The notes under the pieces are model-generated. The model ran no database searches. It saw nothing but the letters and a program-made list of their open reading frames with translations, and was not told the origin of the DNA. This document shows, piece after piece, positions 22,997 to 29,909 of a stretch of 29,909 nucleotides of DNA. Source of the stretch: DASPPK01 sp964399235 (GTDB lineage Archaea > Thermoproteota > Bathyarchaeia > Bathyarchaeales > Bathycorpusculaceae); contig CAYNQC010000006.1 in the NCBI GenBank assembly GCA_964399235.1, positions 1 to 29,909 on the forward strand, read 5' to 3'. A program made the position numbers and the translations under genes. Position 1 is the first letter of the stretch. Each line of letters opens with the position of its first letter.

Positions 22997-23587
22997 TTAG
23001 AATCCATGAGATCTGTTCATAGCTCTGTTCATGCTTTGATTCGCTTCTTCACTGTGCTTCCTGTTCCACTGTTCCTCCAGATTTCTCCCGCAACCGGGGC
23101 AAATGTTGACGGCTACGGATGATGGTGGACTTGCAAACCCGCAACCACCGTAACTCCTGAGACACTCAATCACGTAGGGAAACGTGATCCCCAATTGCAA
23201 CTCATGGGTGATATCAGGTCGCCCCTTGACCGCGGCCACCGCCTTGGCCTTCAGCTCGGTTTCCGTAAAGGGGTCTGGCCTTGCATGGAGGGGTATGGCT
23301 GCTTGAAAGGGTTGTTCAAAATGTTGTTCTTTGCGAAGATTCATCGGACCTGTGAATGGAATTTTTATGGTTCCAAGTGATGAGCTTGAGTTGTAACTGT
23401 TTAAGCCTTTTTTCCATTTCACCTTTAGGTGGCCTGCAAGCTCCAGTCTGAGTTCTTCAAGGGCAATGTCTTCGAGAGAATCAATGGATATTAATCCTGT
23501 AAGCTTGTCTGTGTAGGTGTAGACTGCTTCGTTGAGTTTCAGTTCAATCTTTGCTTTAGGTGCTGAAAATCTTCCCAGAAATCCCAA
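22997..23587 (-). CDS. Arrestin-fold (Spo0M-like) protein with C-terminal zinc ribbon
   Basis: 196 residues. The N-terminal half has the beta-sandwich pattern of arrestin/Spo0M-type proteins: MGFLGRFSAPKAKIELKLN, a YTYTDKLTGLISI strand pair and LEELRLELAGHLKVKWKK, then IPFTGPMNLRKEQHF and the alternating FPYVIECLRSYGG. The C-terminus has ICPGCGRNLEEQW, one clear CxxC knuckle, with C198-type partners upstream (ECLRSYGGCGF), consistent with a zinc ribbon. No membrane helix. Such proteins are thought to be scaffolds or trafficking-like adaptors; the function in archaea is unknown. Start: TTG at 23587, chosen because GAGGAAGGT lies just upstream and the protein then begins at the conserved GFLGRF; a longer frame to 23749 runs through the promoter region. 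Divergent from carA with a shared promoter motif. Confidence 0.65.
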   Translation of the reverse strand: MGFLGRFSAPKAKIELKLNEAVYTYTDKLTGLISIDSLEDIALEELRLELAGHLKVKWKKGLNSYNSSSSLGTIKIPFTGPMNLRKEQHFEQPFQAAIPLHARPDPFTETELKAKAVAAVKGRPDITHELQLGITFPYVIECLRSYGGCGFASPPSSVAVNICPGCGRNLEEQWNRKHSEEANQSMNRAMNRSHGF

Positions 23588-23629
23588 GGTAACCTTCCTC
23601 TTAGTCGTTTGATATACTTGCTGGTATAA

Positions 23630-23643
23630 CTTATTAAGCTTTG
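23630..23643 (-). promoter_or_regulatory. BRE/TATA element of the arrestin-like gene
   Basis: CAAAGCTTAATAAG on the minus strand: an A-rich BRE followed by a TATA-type TTAATAAG. Start of transcription is expected near 23609, leaving about 22 bases with the GAGGAAGGT site. Thirteen of fourteen bases match the carA element. Confidence 0.5.
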
Positions 23644-23748
23644 ACAAACGCTTGCACTCAATGTGCGACTGTGAAGGATGAATTATTTCTTTCTTGAAGC
23701 TGGTTCTGGCGACATTGAACAACGAAATTTGACTTGTGAGGCGCATCA

Positions 23749-23762
23749 CAAAGCTTAAGAAG
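23749..23762 (+). promoter_or_regulatory. BRE/TATA element of carAB
   Basis: CAAAGCTTAAGAAG on the plus strand, about 26-39 bases before the TTG start of carA, predicting a nearly leaderless carAB mRNA. It mirrors the element of the divergent gene. Confidence 0.45.
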
Positions 23763-23787
23763 ACAACTTGTTACGTATGGTAGGGCT

Positions 23788-24933
23788 TTGAGCCCGAAAT
23801 TAACGCCAACAAAAAACCAGCAAAATGCGGTTCTAGTTCTTGAGGACGGGTCCTTTTTCTCCGGTTATGGCTTTGGCGCAGAAAGATGTGTTTCTGGCGA
23901 AATAGTGTTCTCCACCTCGATGGTCGGATATCCCGAAACCTTGACAGACGCATCTTACAAGGGACAGATCTTGACGCTGGCATATCCTCTTGTCGGTAAC
24001 TATGGTGTTCCTCCAAGAGACTCTGAGAACGGAATTCTGAAGTATTTTGAGTCTGATAGCATCAAAGTGAATGGGCTAGTAATCCACGAATTATGCACGA
24101 GCCCGTCTCATTGGGCATCAGCTGAGACGCTCGACGAATGGCTTGCCGACGAAGGCGTTCCAGGCATTCACGGAATTGACACCAGAAGGCTGGTGAAGAA
24201 GCTTCGTGCCAAGGGTGTCATGCGAGGAATACTCAAGGGGTGCGGAGAAGATGAGTCTCCAGATCTAGAAGAGCTTCTGGAGCAGGTGAAAACGGTACAA
24301 GATCCAAACTCGATGGATCTTGCCGGTGAGGTCACAATCAAAGATCCGATGTTTCACGAGGCGAAGGGGAACAAGAAGGTCGTAGTGATAGACTGCGGTT
24401 TAAAGAATGGCATCTTGCGAAGCCTGGTGAGGCGTGGAATTGACATAATCAGGGTGCCTTATGATTTTGATTCAAAGGAAATCCTCGAATTCAATCCTTA
24501 CGGTGTCGTGGTCAGCAACGGTCCGGGTGATCCCAAGAAATGTGTGAAAACAGCAATGTGTGTCAGAAACCTTGTTGACGAAGGCGTGCCGGTGATGGGG
24601 ATTTGTTTGGGAACACAGATATTGACTCTCAGCATGGGTGGGGGCACGTACAAGTTGAAGTATGGTCATCGATCGCAGAACCAACCGGCGCTTGATCTGG
24701 AAACGGGGCGATGTTACATCACGACTCAGAATCATGGGTTTGCGGTGGATCGTGAATCCTTAGAGGACACTAGCTTGCGCGTATGGTATATCAACGCAAA
24801 TGACAGTACAGTTGAGGCTGTAAGGCATGAGCGCAGCCCAGCTTTTGGTTTTCAGTGGCATCCTGAAGGCAAACCTGGGCCTTTTGACACGGAGTTTCTT
24901 TTTGACTATTTCTTGAAACTTGGAGGGAGATAG
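23788..24933 (+). CDS. carA: Carbamoyl-phosphate synthase small (glutaminase) subunit
   Basis: Hydrolyses glutamine and channels ammonia to CarB for carbamoyl phosphate, the precursor of pyrimidines and arginine; cytoplasmic. 381 residues, the usual length. The N-terminal CPSase_sm domain has GYGFGAERCVSGEIVFSTSMVGYPE and THIS-type GIHGIDTRRLVKKLR. The class I glutamine amidotransferase domain has GICLGTQ with nucleophile C273 and HPE with H358 and E360; the residue two after the nucleophile-containing LG is Thr where many relatives have His. Start: TTG at 23788; the only plausible in-frame start ahead of the conserved AVLVLEDG strand. It extends about 12 residues beyond a typical CarA N-terminus. 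No strong ribosome site, fitting a near-leaderless mRNA. Two bases separate its stop from carB. Confidence 0.95.
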   Translation: MSPKLTPTKNQQNAVLVLEDGSFFSGYGFGAERCVSGEIVFSTSMVGYPETLTDASYKGQILTLAYPLVGNYGVPPRDSENGILKYFESDSIKVNGLVIHELCTSPSHWASAETLDEWLADEGVPGIHGIDTRRLVKKLRAKGVMRGILKGCGEDESPDLEELLEQVKTVQDPNSMDLAGEVTIKDPMFHEAKGNKKVVVIDCGLKNGILRSLVRRGIDIIRVPYDFDSKEILEFNPYGVVVSNGPGDPKKCVKTAMCVRNLVDEGVPVMGICLGTQILTLSMGGGTYKLKYGHRSQNQPALDLETGRCYITTQNHGFAVDRESLEDTSLRVWYINANDSTVEAVRHERSPAFGFQWHPEGKPGPFDTEFLFDYFLKLGGR

Positions 24934-24935
24934 AA

Positions 24936-27900
24936 GTGCCCAAGTTTGACTGGATACGTAAAGTTCTGGTTCTCGGTAGTGGAGCCATAAAAATCGGGGA
25001 AGCTGCAGAGTTTGATTATTCTGGAAGTCAGTGTCTCAAAGCTTTGAGAGAAGAAGGTATAGAAACTGTACTAGTTAATCCTAACATCGCCACAATCCAG
25101 ACTGACCCGCATCTCGCTGGAAAAGTGTATCTCCTTCCTCTGATGCCGAGACAGCTGGCAAAAGTAATTGAGAAAGAGAAGCCCGATGGAATACTCCTTG
25201 GATTCGGAGGGCAAACCGCCCTTAACTGTGGAGTTCTGCTCGACAAGGAAGGAGTTCTAAGGAAACATGGCGTGAGCGTCTTAGGAACGCCGATCAAAAC
25301 AATAGAGGATACTGAAGATCGAGAGCTGTTTAAGCAGGCGATGATTCGGGCGGAAATTCCAGTACCTAGAAGCGGCTCGGCAACCTCTGTTCAGGACGCT
25401 GTAACGCTTGCGAGAGGAATAGGGTATCCTGTTATTGTTCGCGTTGCCTACACACTGGGAGGAAAGGGATCAGGAGTAGCCCATGACGAAACAGAACTAA
25501 GAGAGATAGTAAAGCGGGCACTTGCACAAAGCATGATTTCCCAAGTTCTTGTTGAAGAGTATCTGAATCATTGGAAGGAGCTTGAGTACGAGGTCATGCG
25601 GGACCACGCTGATAATTGTCTAACGGTCTGCAACATGGAAAACATCGATCCAATGGGAATTCATACGGGTGATTCGATCGTCGTTGCTCCTTCTCAGACA
25701 TTGTCAAACAGTGAATACCACTCGCTTCGCCAAGCTTCTATCAAGGCAATAAAAAGTCTGGGAGTAATTGGCGAATGCAATATTCAGTGGGCTTTGAACC
25801 CAAGAGGTCTGGACTACCGCGCCATAGAAGTGAACGCGCGCATGTCGAGAAGTTCAGCTTTGGCTAGCAAAGCGACAGGTTACCCACTGGCTTACATAGC
25901 AGCCAAACTCACTATCGGTTACCTTCTTCCGGAGTTGATTAACAAGGTGACCCAAGTCACCACGGCTTGTTTTGAACCCGCTCTGGATTATGTGGTGGTG
26001 AAGTATCCTCGATGGGATCTTCAGAAATTCAAGAACGTTGATAGGCATCTCGGGCCTCAGATGAAGTCCGTCGGGGAAGTGATGGCTGTTGGCAGGTGCC
26101 TTGAGGAGGCTTTGCAGAAAGCTGTTCGCATGTTGGACATAGGGAAAAGAGGGTTGGTCTGCAATGACGATGAAAAGTACATCGAACCCAATGGAATACT
26201 CAGAGATGTGATCGCGAATCCCACTGATGAAAGGTTCTTCAAGATAGTTAAAGCCTTGAAAAATGGAATGGCTATTGAAGAGGTATACCAACTCAGCGGA
26301 ATTGACCCTTTCTTTCTCCACAAACTCCAAAACATAGTCAAAATGGAGAGAAAACTTCGTGCCACCAGTCTCGAAAGCAAAGAAGCCCTGTCTCTCTTAA
26401 AGGAGGCAAAAAGACTCGGGTTCTCGGATGAACAGATCGCGATTTGCCTGAAGATTGACGAGATGGATTTGCGAGGAATAAGGAAGAACGCCGGAATTGT
26501 TCCCGTTGTGAAACAGATTGACACATTGGCTGCAGAATGGCCTGCAAAGACGAACTATCTTTACGTCACGTACGGAGGTGACGAAGATGACATAGATTTC
26601 AACACTGGCCGAAGCAAAGTCATTGTTCTCGGTGCAGGAGTCTTCAGAATAGGGTCAAGTGTAGAGTTCGACTGGTGTGGCGTAAACACAATTTGGGCTC
26701 TGAAGAAGAACGGTATCCAAGAAGCCATAATGATCAACTGCAACCCTGAGACAGTTTCGACGGACTATGACACGTCTGACAAGCTCTATTTTGAAGAGTT
26801 AACGAAAGAGCGCATACTCGACATATATGAAAAAGAAAATCCGCTAGGAGTAATCACAAGTGTTGGAGGGCAAATTCCTAACAATCTTGCATTGAAGTTG
26901 AACAGCTTGGGCGTCAGACTTCTTGGAACATCCGCCCAAAGCATAGATCGCGCGGAAGATCGTGCGAAGTTCAGTGCGTTGTTGGATGAACTTTGGATCA
27001 GTCAGCCAGACTGGAAAGCACTGACAGATTTGGATGAATTGAAGGCGTTTGCTGACAGGATTGGTTATCCGGTTCTCATTCGTCCGAGTTATGTTCTCTC
27101 TGGGTCTGCGATGAGAGTTGCCTACTCAGAAAGCGAGTTGGAAAATTACCTCACACTTGCTGCCAAGGTCTCCCCTGAGCATCCTGTGGTAATCTCGAAG
27201 TTCGTTAGGAACGCAAGAGAGGTTGAGGTCGACGGGGTTTCCGATGGAGAGGACGTGCTTATTGGAGCAATCATCGAGCACATTGAAGACGCTGGCATTC
27301 ACAGTGGAGATGCAACAATGAGCATACCTGCTCAGACTGTTACAGCAATGACGCAGAATGCTATCGAAGATTATACGCGTAGAATCGCTGGGGCGCTTGA
27401 AATCAAAGGCCCATTCAACATCCAATACCTTGTGAAAAATGGCGCCATCTATGTAATAGAATGCAACTTGCGGGCCTCGCGATCAATGCCGTACGTCAGC
27501 AAGACTAGGGGCGTCAATTTAATCGAGCTTGCAACGTTGACGATGTTGGGCAAGAAACTGAAAGACGTTGGAATCCGCGACCTTCCCCCTATCAGACACG
27601 TTGGCGTGAAGGTTCCCCAGTTCAGCTTCATGCGGTTGAGCGGGGCAGATCCTATCCTCGGAGTTGAAATGTTGAGTACAGGCGAAGTGGCGTGCTTCGG
27701 AGAAAGCTTTGTGGACGCTCTTTCAAAAGCACTGCTTTCAGCGGACTTCAAGATTCCACCAGCAGGGGGCTCGATTCTGATAACAGTCGGCGGCAAAGAA
27801 TTGAAGAAACAAATCGTGCCTTTGGCGAGGCAATTGAAGCAGATGGGGTTCAAGATCTTTGCGACACAGCACACCGCCGAAGCCATAATGGACACGGGTG

Positions 27901-28211
27901 AGAAGGATATACAGGTTTTACACAAAGTGAGGGAAGCTGACAAGAAACCGAATATTGCTGATTATATTCGGGAAGGGAAGATCGATCTGGTCGTTAATAT
28001 ACCTCTCATCAGTGCTTCGAAAGAACAAGAAGATGCATTAAGAGACGAGTACACAATCCGACGGTTAGCGACTGAATACAATATTCCTATTTTGACAAAT
28101 CTTGAGCTGGCTTCAGCGCTCTTGAAGATACTAAGGGAGGAAGACGGTTCTATGTCTACAGTGTGTTCGCTGAATGAATACATGGAAAACCTGTCTTGGA
28201 ATAGGTGGTAA
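24936..28211 (+). CDS. carB: Carbamoyl-phosphate synthase large subunit
   Basis: Makes carbamoyl phosphate from bicarbonate, ammonia and two ATP, partnered with CarA; cytoplasmic. 1091 residues, full length. The first carboxyphosphate-synthesis half spans about 1-400 (LGSGAIKIGEAAEFDYSG, GFGGQTALNCG, VNARMSRSSALASKATGYP). A helical oligomerisation domain follows (about 400-550). The second ATP-grasp half (about 555-940) has LGAGVFRIGSSVEFDWC, SVGGQIPNNLALKL, RPSYVLSGSAM and ECNLRASRSMPYVSK. The C-terminal MGS-like regulatory domain (about 940-1091) has FKIFATQHTAEAI and DLVVNIPLIS. The start is GTG at 24936, with GGAGGG eight bases upstream and carA's stop two bases away, so the pair is translationally coupled. 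No pyrB or argF follows; the next gene is convergent. Confidence 0.97.
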   Translation: MPKFDWIRKVLVLGSGAIKIGEAAEFDYSGSQCLKALREEGIETVLVNPNIATIQTDPHLAGKVYLLPLMPRQLAKVIEKEKPDGILLGFGGQTALNCGVLLDKEGVLRKHGVSVLGTPIKTIEDTEDRELFKQAMIRAEIPVPRSGSATSVQDAVTLARGIGYPVIVRVAYTLGGKGSGVAHDETELREIVKRALAQSMISQVLVEEYLNHWKELEYEVMRDHADNCLTVCNMENIDPMGIHTGDSIVVAPSQTLSNSEYHSLRQASIKAIKSLGVIGECNIQWALNPRGLDYRAIEVNARMSRSSALASKATGYPLAYIAAKLTIGYLLPELINKVTQVTTACFEPALDYVVVKYPRWDLQKFKNVDRHLGPQMKSVGEVMAVGRCLEEALQKAVRMLDIGKRGLVCNDDEKYIEPNGILRDVIANPTDERFFKIVKALKNGMAIEEVYQLSGIDPFFLHKLQNIVKMERKLRATSLESKEALSLLKEAKRLGFSDEQIAICLKIDEMDLRGIRKNAGIVPVVKQIDTLAAEWPAKTNYLYVTYGGDEDDIDFNTGRSKVIVLGAGVFRIGSSVEFDWCGVNTIWALKKNGIQEAIMINCNPETVSTDYDTSDKLYFEELTKERILDIYEKENPLGVITSVGGQIPNNLALKLNSLGVRLLGTSAQSIDRAEDRAKFSALLDELWISQPDWKALTDLDELKAFADRIGYPVLIRPSYVLSGSAMRVAYSESELENYLTLAAKVSPEHPVVISKFVRNAREVEVDGVSDGEDVLIGAIIEHIEDAGIHSGDATMSIPAQTVTAMTQNAIEDYTRRIAGALEIKGPFNIQYLVKNGAIYVIECNLRASRSMPYVSKTRGVNLIELATLTMLGKKLKDVGIRDLPPIRHVGVKVPQFSFMRLSGADPILGVEMLSTGEVACFGESFVDALSKALLSADFKIPPAGGSILITVGGKELKKQIVPLARQLKQMGFKIFATQHTAEAIMDTGEKDIQVLHKVREADKKPNIADYIREGKIDLVVNIPLISASKEQEDALRDEYTIRRLATEYNIPILTNLELASALLKILREEDGSMSTVCSLNEYMENLSWNRW

Positions 28212-28281
28212 GAGGGAAGACCTCTACACCAAGTTTGATTCCCGCTCGATTCTGCTGGTAAAATCTTCGCTGGGTTAAATG

Positions 28282-28295
28282 CTTGATTTGTCAAG
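28282..28295. terminator. Small hairpin between convergent carB and radical SAM genes
   Basis: CTTGA-TTTG-TCAAG, a five-base-pair stem with a four-base loop in an AT-rich 87-base gap between two converging stops. It could serve either strand as a terminator; no long T tract follows. Confidence 0.3.
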
Positions 28296-28298
28296 TCA

Positions 28299-29357
28299 TT
28301 ATGCTTTCTGTTTCAACAGGATTCTCGCGTCGCCAACGAGGTCTATGAAGTTCAAGGACTTCAAGTCGTAAGCATAGGAATAACCTCTCATACAAGTCCT
28401 CACACACACGTTGCACTTCTGAGCCGTGGCGACGTGATCCCGATAGAGCCTGCTCGAAAAGTAGTCTTCAAATGATCCGCGCTCAAGGTCGTATGTGTGG
28501 TCATAGGTGCAACTGAAGATCTTCTTGTCTGCAGACACATAGACGAACATTTTCGGAAACTGACAGGTCCAGGGTTTACCTTCGACGAAGTGTTTCAACA
28601 CGTACCCGGTCTCCATCAGCGGATATCCTTCAAGCTTCAGCCTCATCAGGGAATCATAGAAGGCTTGTACTTGCATCTTGCTCAGCCCAAAGTTCTGTAC
28701 TGGCGATTCTGTTCTTCCCTTTTCAAAGCCCGATTGGACAGTGGGTTCCACTGAATTGTATGAAATGCCGACTTTCAGGTCGCGGGCGAGTTTCGCCATC
28801 GACTCGACTGCATCAAGATTCAAGGTGCTAGTTGTAGTTACCAACGTGACTCGTGTGTTCCCGACTTGCCTGATCTTTTCAATGCCTTTCATGACTTCGT
28901 TGAAGGATCCACGATTTCCTCTGATGAAATCGTGGTAGTCGTTGAAATAGTCTAGAGACACGAAAATGAAATCGAGGTTGCGCAGCTCCTCTGCTTTCGC
29001 TGCCAGAAGAGATGCGTTCGTGTTCATTGTGGTTAAGAAGCCCTTGTTCTTCGCGTAGTCGACAATCTTTCCGATGTCCTTTCTGATGATGGGCTCCCCG
29101 CCGAAGAGGTAGTAGCCGCGCATGCCGGCGTCATAGGCTTCGTCGAGAAGGCTAAAGACGCCTTGGGTGGACAGGTCGTCGTTGATTCTGTTCGACATCT
29201 GCCAGCAGGTGCATGTCTTGCATCTAGAATTGCAGGCATAAGTGGTGGCATGGGCCAAGAAAAAGGGTCTGTGAGTGAATAACCGTGACTTAAACATGGA
29301 TAGGAAGGTATCGAAGAACCTTGCTGTGTGACTTTTTTCTCCATGTTTCGCTGGCAT
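28299..29357 (-). CDS. Radical SAM protein with SPASM-like C-terminus
   Basis: Predicted radical S-adenosylmethionine enzyme of 352 residues. The 4Fe-4S/SAM motif is CNSRCKTC (C42, C46, C49) after a beta strand (FFLAHATTYACN), followed by GGEP in YYLFGGEPIIRKD, which contacts the SAM methionine. A partial (beta/alpha)6 barrel runs to about 250. The C-terminal part has FSCTYDH and CNVCVRTCMRGY, giving four Cys in a SPASM-like arrangement for an extra cluster. Such enzymes modify peptides, cofactors or lipids; no peptide precursor or partner was recognised, so the substrate is unknown. Start: ATG at 29357, with GGAGG eight bases upstream; TTG at 29360 is adjacent. It lies 18 bases after the stop of a second radical SAM-like gene, suggesting co-transcription. 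Confidence 0.85.
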   Translation of the reverse strand: MPAKHGEKSHTARFFDTFLSMFKSRLFTHRPFFLAHATTYACNSRCKTCTCWQMSNRINDDLSTQGVFSLLDEAYDAGMRGYYLFGGEPIIRKDIGKIVDYAKNKGFLTTMNTNASLLAAKAEELRNLDFIFVSLDYFNDYHDFIRGNRGSFNEVMKGIEKIRQVGNTRVTLVTTTSTLNLDAVESMAKLARDLKVGISYNSVEPTVQSGFEKGRTESPVQNFGLSKMQVQAFYDSLMRLKLEGYPLMETGYVLKHFVEGKPWTCQFPKMFVYVSADKKIFSCTYDHTYDLERGSFEDYFSSRLYRDHVATAQKCNVCVRTCMRGYSYAYDLKSLNFIDLVGDARILLKQKA

Positions 29358-29375
29358 CAATTCATCCTCCTTGGC

Positions 29376-29873
29376 TTAGCCTATCAATTTGAGATAAAAC
29401 TTTGGATTGGAGACGAGTTCTTCCTTGACTGCTCTTAGAAATGTCTCCTTTGAGGCGAGAGAGGCTTCTTTGAAGCAGTTAATTAGACATTGTATATTGT
29501 CGCACAGAGAATTATCGGGAACCACCGAATTCAGGTCTTGTCGTTCCCTTAGGTTGAACAGTCTTTTTCGCTTGTAGCACGGGAACACATTCAGATTGCA
29601 GTCAATCGTTATCTTCGTTTTATCAGCCTTGCAAGGGTATCTCATCGGCAACCCGTCGTGAGCTCTCAGCACGTCTCTCAAATAGCAGGAAGCAGTGGCA
29701 ACATCGGAACCGCGTGACTTCATCCGCAGAACTTTGGCTACCATGTTTCTTACGTTGCGTTGAGTCTGAAATTCTGAGCCACGCAAGTTTCCGTCTACGA
29801 CAAATGTGCCGTCGTTGGAAGAGGTGTAAGGATAGGACAATGCAAAGGAGATACCGCGCGCATAAGTGGTCAT
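29376..29873 (-). CDS. C-terminal half of a second radical SAM-type protein (truncated or standalone SPASM-like domain)
   Basis: 165 residues resembling the tail of radical SAM proteins: ISFALSYPYTSSNDGTF, SCYLRDVLRAHDGLPMRYPCKADKTKITID, then LNVFPCYKRKRLFNLRER and CDNIQCLINC, with Cys spacing as in an auxiliary-cluster region. The barrel and the CxxxCxxC motif are missing. Upstream the same frame reads nine codons (EKQVRKKL...) and then meets TGA at 29900-29898, so the N-terminal half, if present beyond the window, is separated by a stop or frameshift. Alternatively the ATG at 29873, preceded by AGGTCAGG, starts a standalone auxiliary protein. It precedes the complete radical SAM gene by 18 bases. 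The right edge of the window prevents a decision. Confidence 0.55.
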   Translation of the reverse strand: MTTYARGISFALSYPYTSSNDGTFVVDGNLRGSEFQTQRNVRNMVAKVLRMKSRGSDVATASCYLRDVLRAHDGLPMRYPCKADKTKITIDCNLNVFPCYKRKRLFNLRERQDLNSVVPDNSLCDNIQCLINCFKEASLASKETFLRAVKEELVSNPKFYLKLIG

Positions 29874-29909
29874 TAATTTTTTCCTGACCTGTTTTTCTCA
29901 AATGAGGGC

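Noticed and set aside
23634..23758. 10-base inverted repeat as terminal repeats of a mobile element
   Set aside because: Only promoter sequence lies between the arms, with no transposase, and each arm fits a BRE/TATA element in its own direction.
1..29909. CRISPR array, insertion sequence or prophage
   Set aside because: No regularly spaced repeats, transposase, integrase or phage structural genes were seen.

Overview
The window looks archaeal, probably from the Bathyarchaeia or a related Thermoproteota lineage. The evidence is an Alba chromatin protein, TATA/BRE-type promoters, frequent TTG and GTG starts (several fixed by GGAGG or GGTGA ribosome sites), short or absent leaders, soluble Hdr-type redox proteins, and surface proteins ending in a PEFP + membrane helix + Arg-cluster tail. 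The lineage is inferred; no rRNA, tRNA, CRISPR array or insertion sequence was seen.

Layout, left to right. (1) 1-3806, minus: a two-gene redox operon, an HdrC-like/GltD-like NAD(P)H oxidoreductase fusion followed by an HdrA-MvhD fusion that runs off the left edge. (2) 3958-7111, plus: a Rossmann dehydrogenase like 2,4-diaminopentanoate dehydrogenase, MoaE, a PhoU-like DUF47 protein and a HAD phosphatase. (3) Alba on the minus strand, then a second HAD protein on plus. (4) 8459-12830, minus: a tight four-gene operon of tandem GNAT acetyltransferase, a 459-residue protein I do not recognise, a glyoxalase-II-like metallo-beta-lactamase-fold hydrolase and a membrane M48 peptidase. A small HExxH protein diverges from it. 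(5) 13649-22233: a region with a carbohydrate/surface flavour. It holds a truncated Gfo/Idh oxidoreductase remnant, a ROK sugar kinase, a secreted rhodanese/NosD beta-helix protein, a secreted GH99-like protein, a small charged protein, an MFS transporter, a GT4 glycosyltransferase and a QW-motif alpha/alpha-toroid protein. (6) 22293-23587: a zinc-ribbon four-helix membrane protein and an arrestin-fold/zinc-ribbon protein. (7) 23788-28211: carA-carB for carbamoyl phosphate. (8) 28299-29873, minus: a radical SAM enzyme preceded by what looks like the C-terminal half of another one.

How the genes may work together. The left operon can be read as a modular electron-transfer, possibly flavin-bifurcating, assembly that brings NAD(P)H to an HdrA core without hydrogenase or HdrB genes in view. 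carAB makes carbamoyl phosphate for pyrimidines and arginine. The middle region suggests sugar uptake or modification at the cell surface. The strongest candidates for something undescribed are the 459-residue orphan in the GNAT/MBL/M48 operon, the rhodanese-NosD surface fusion, the Hdr/GltD modular fusion, and a GH99-like protein with Gln at a predicted catalytic Glu.
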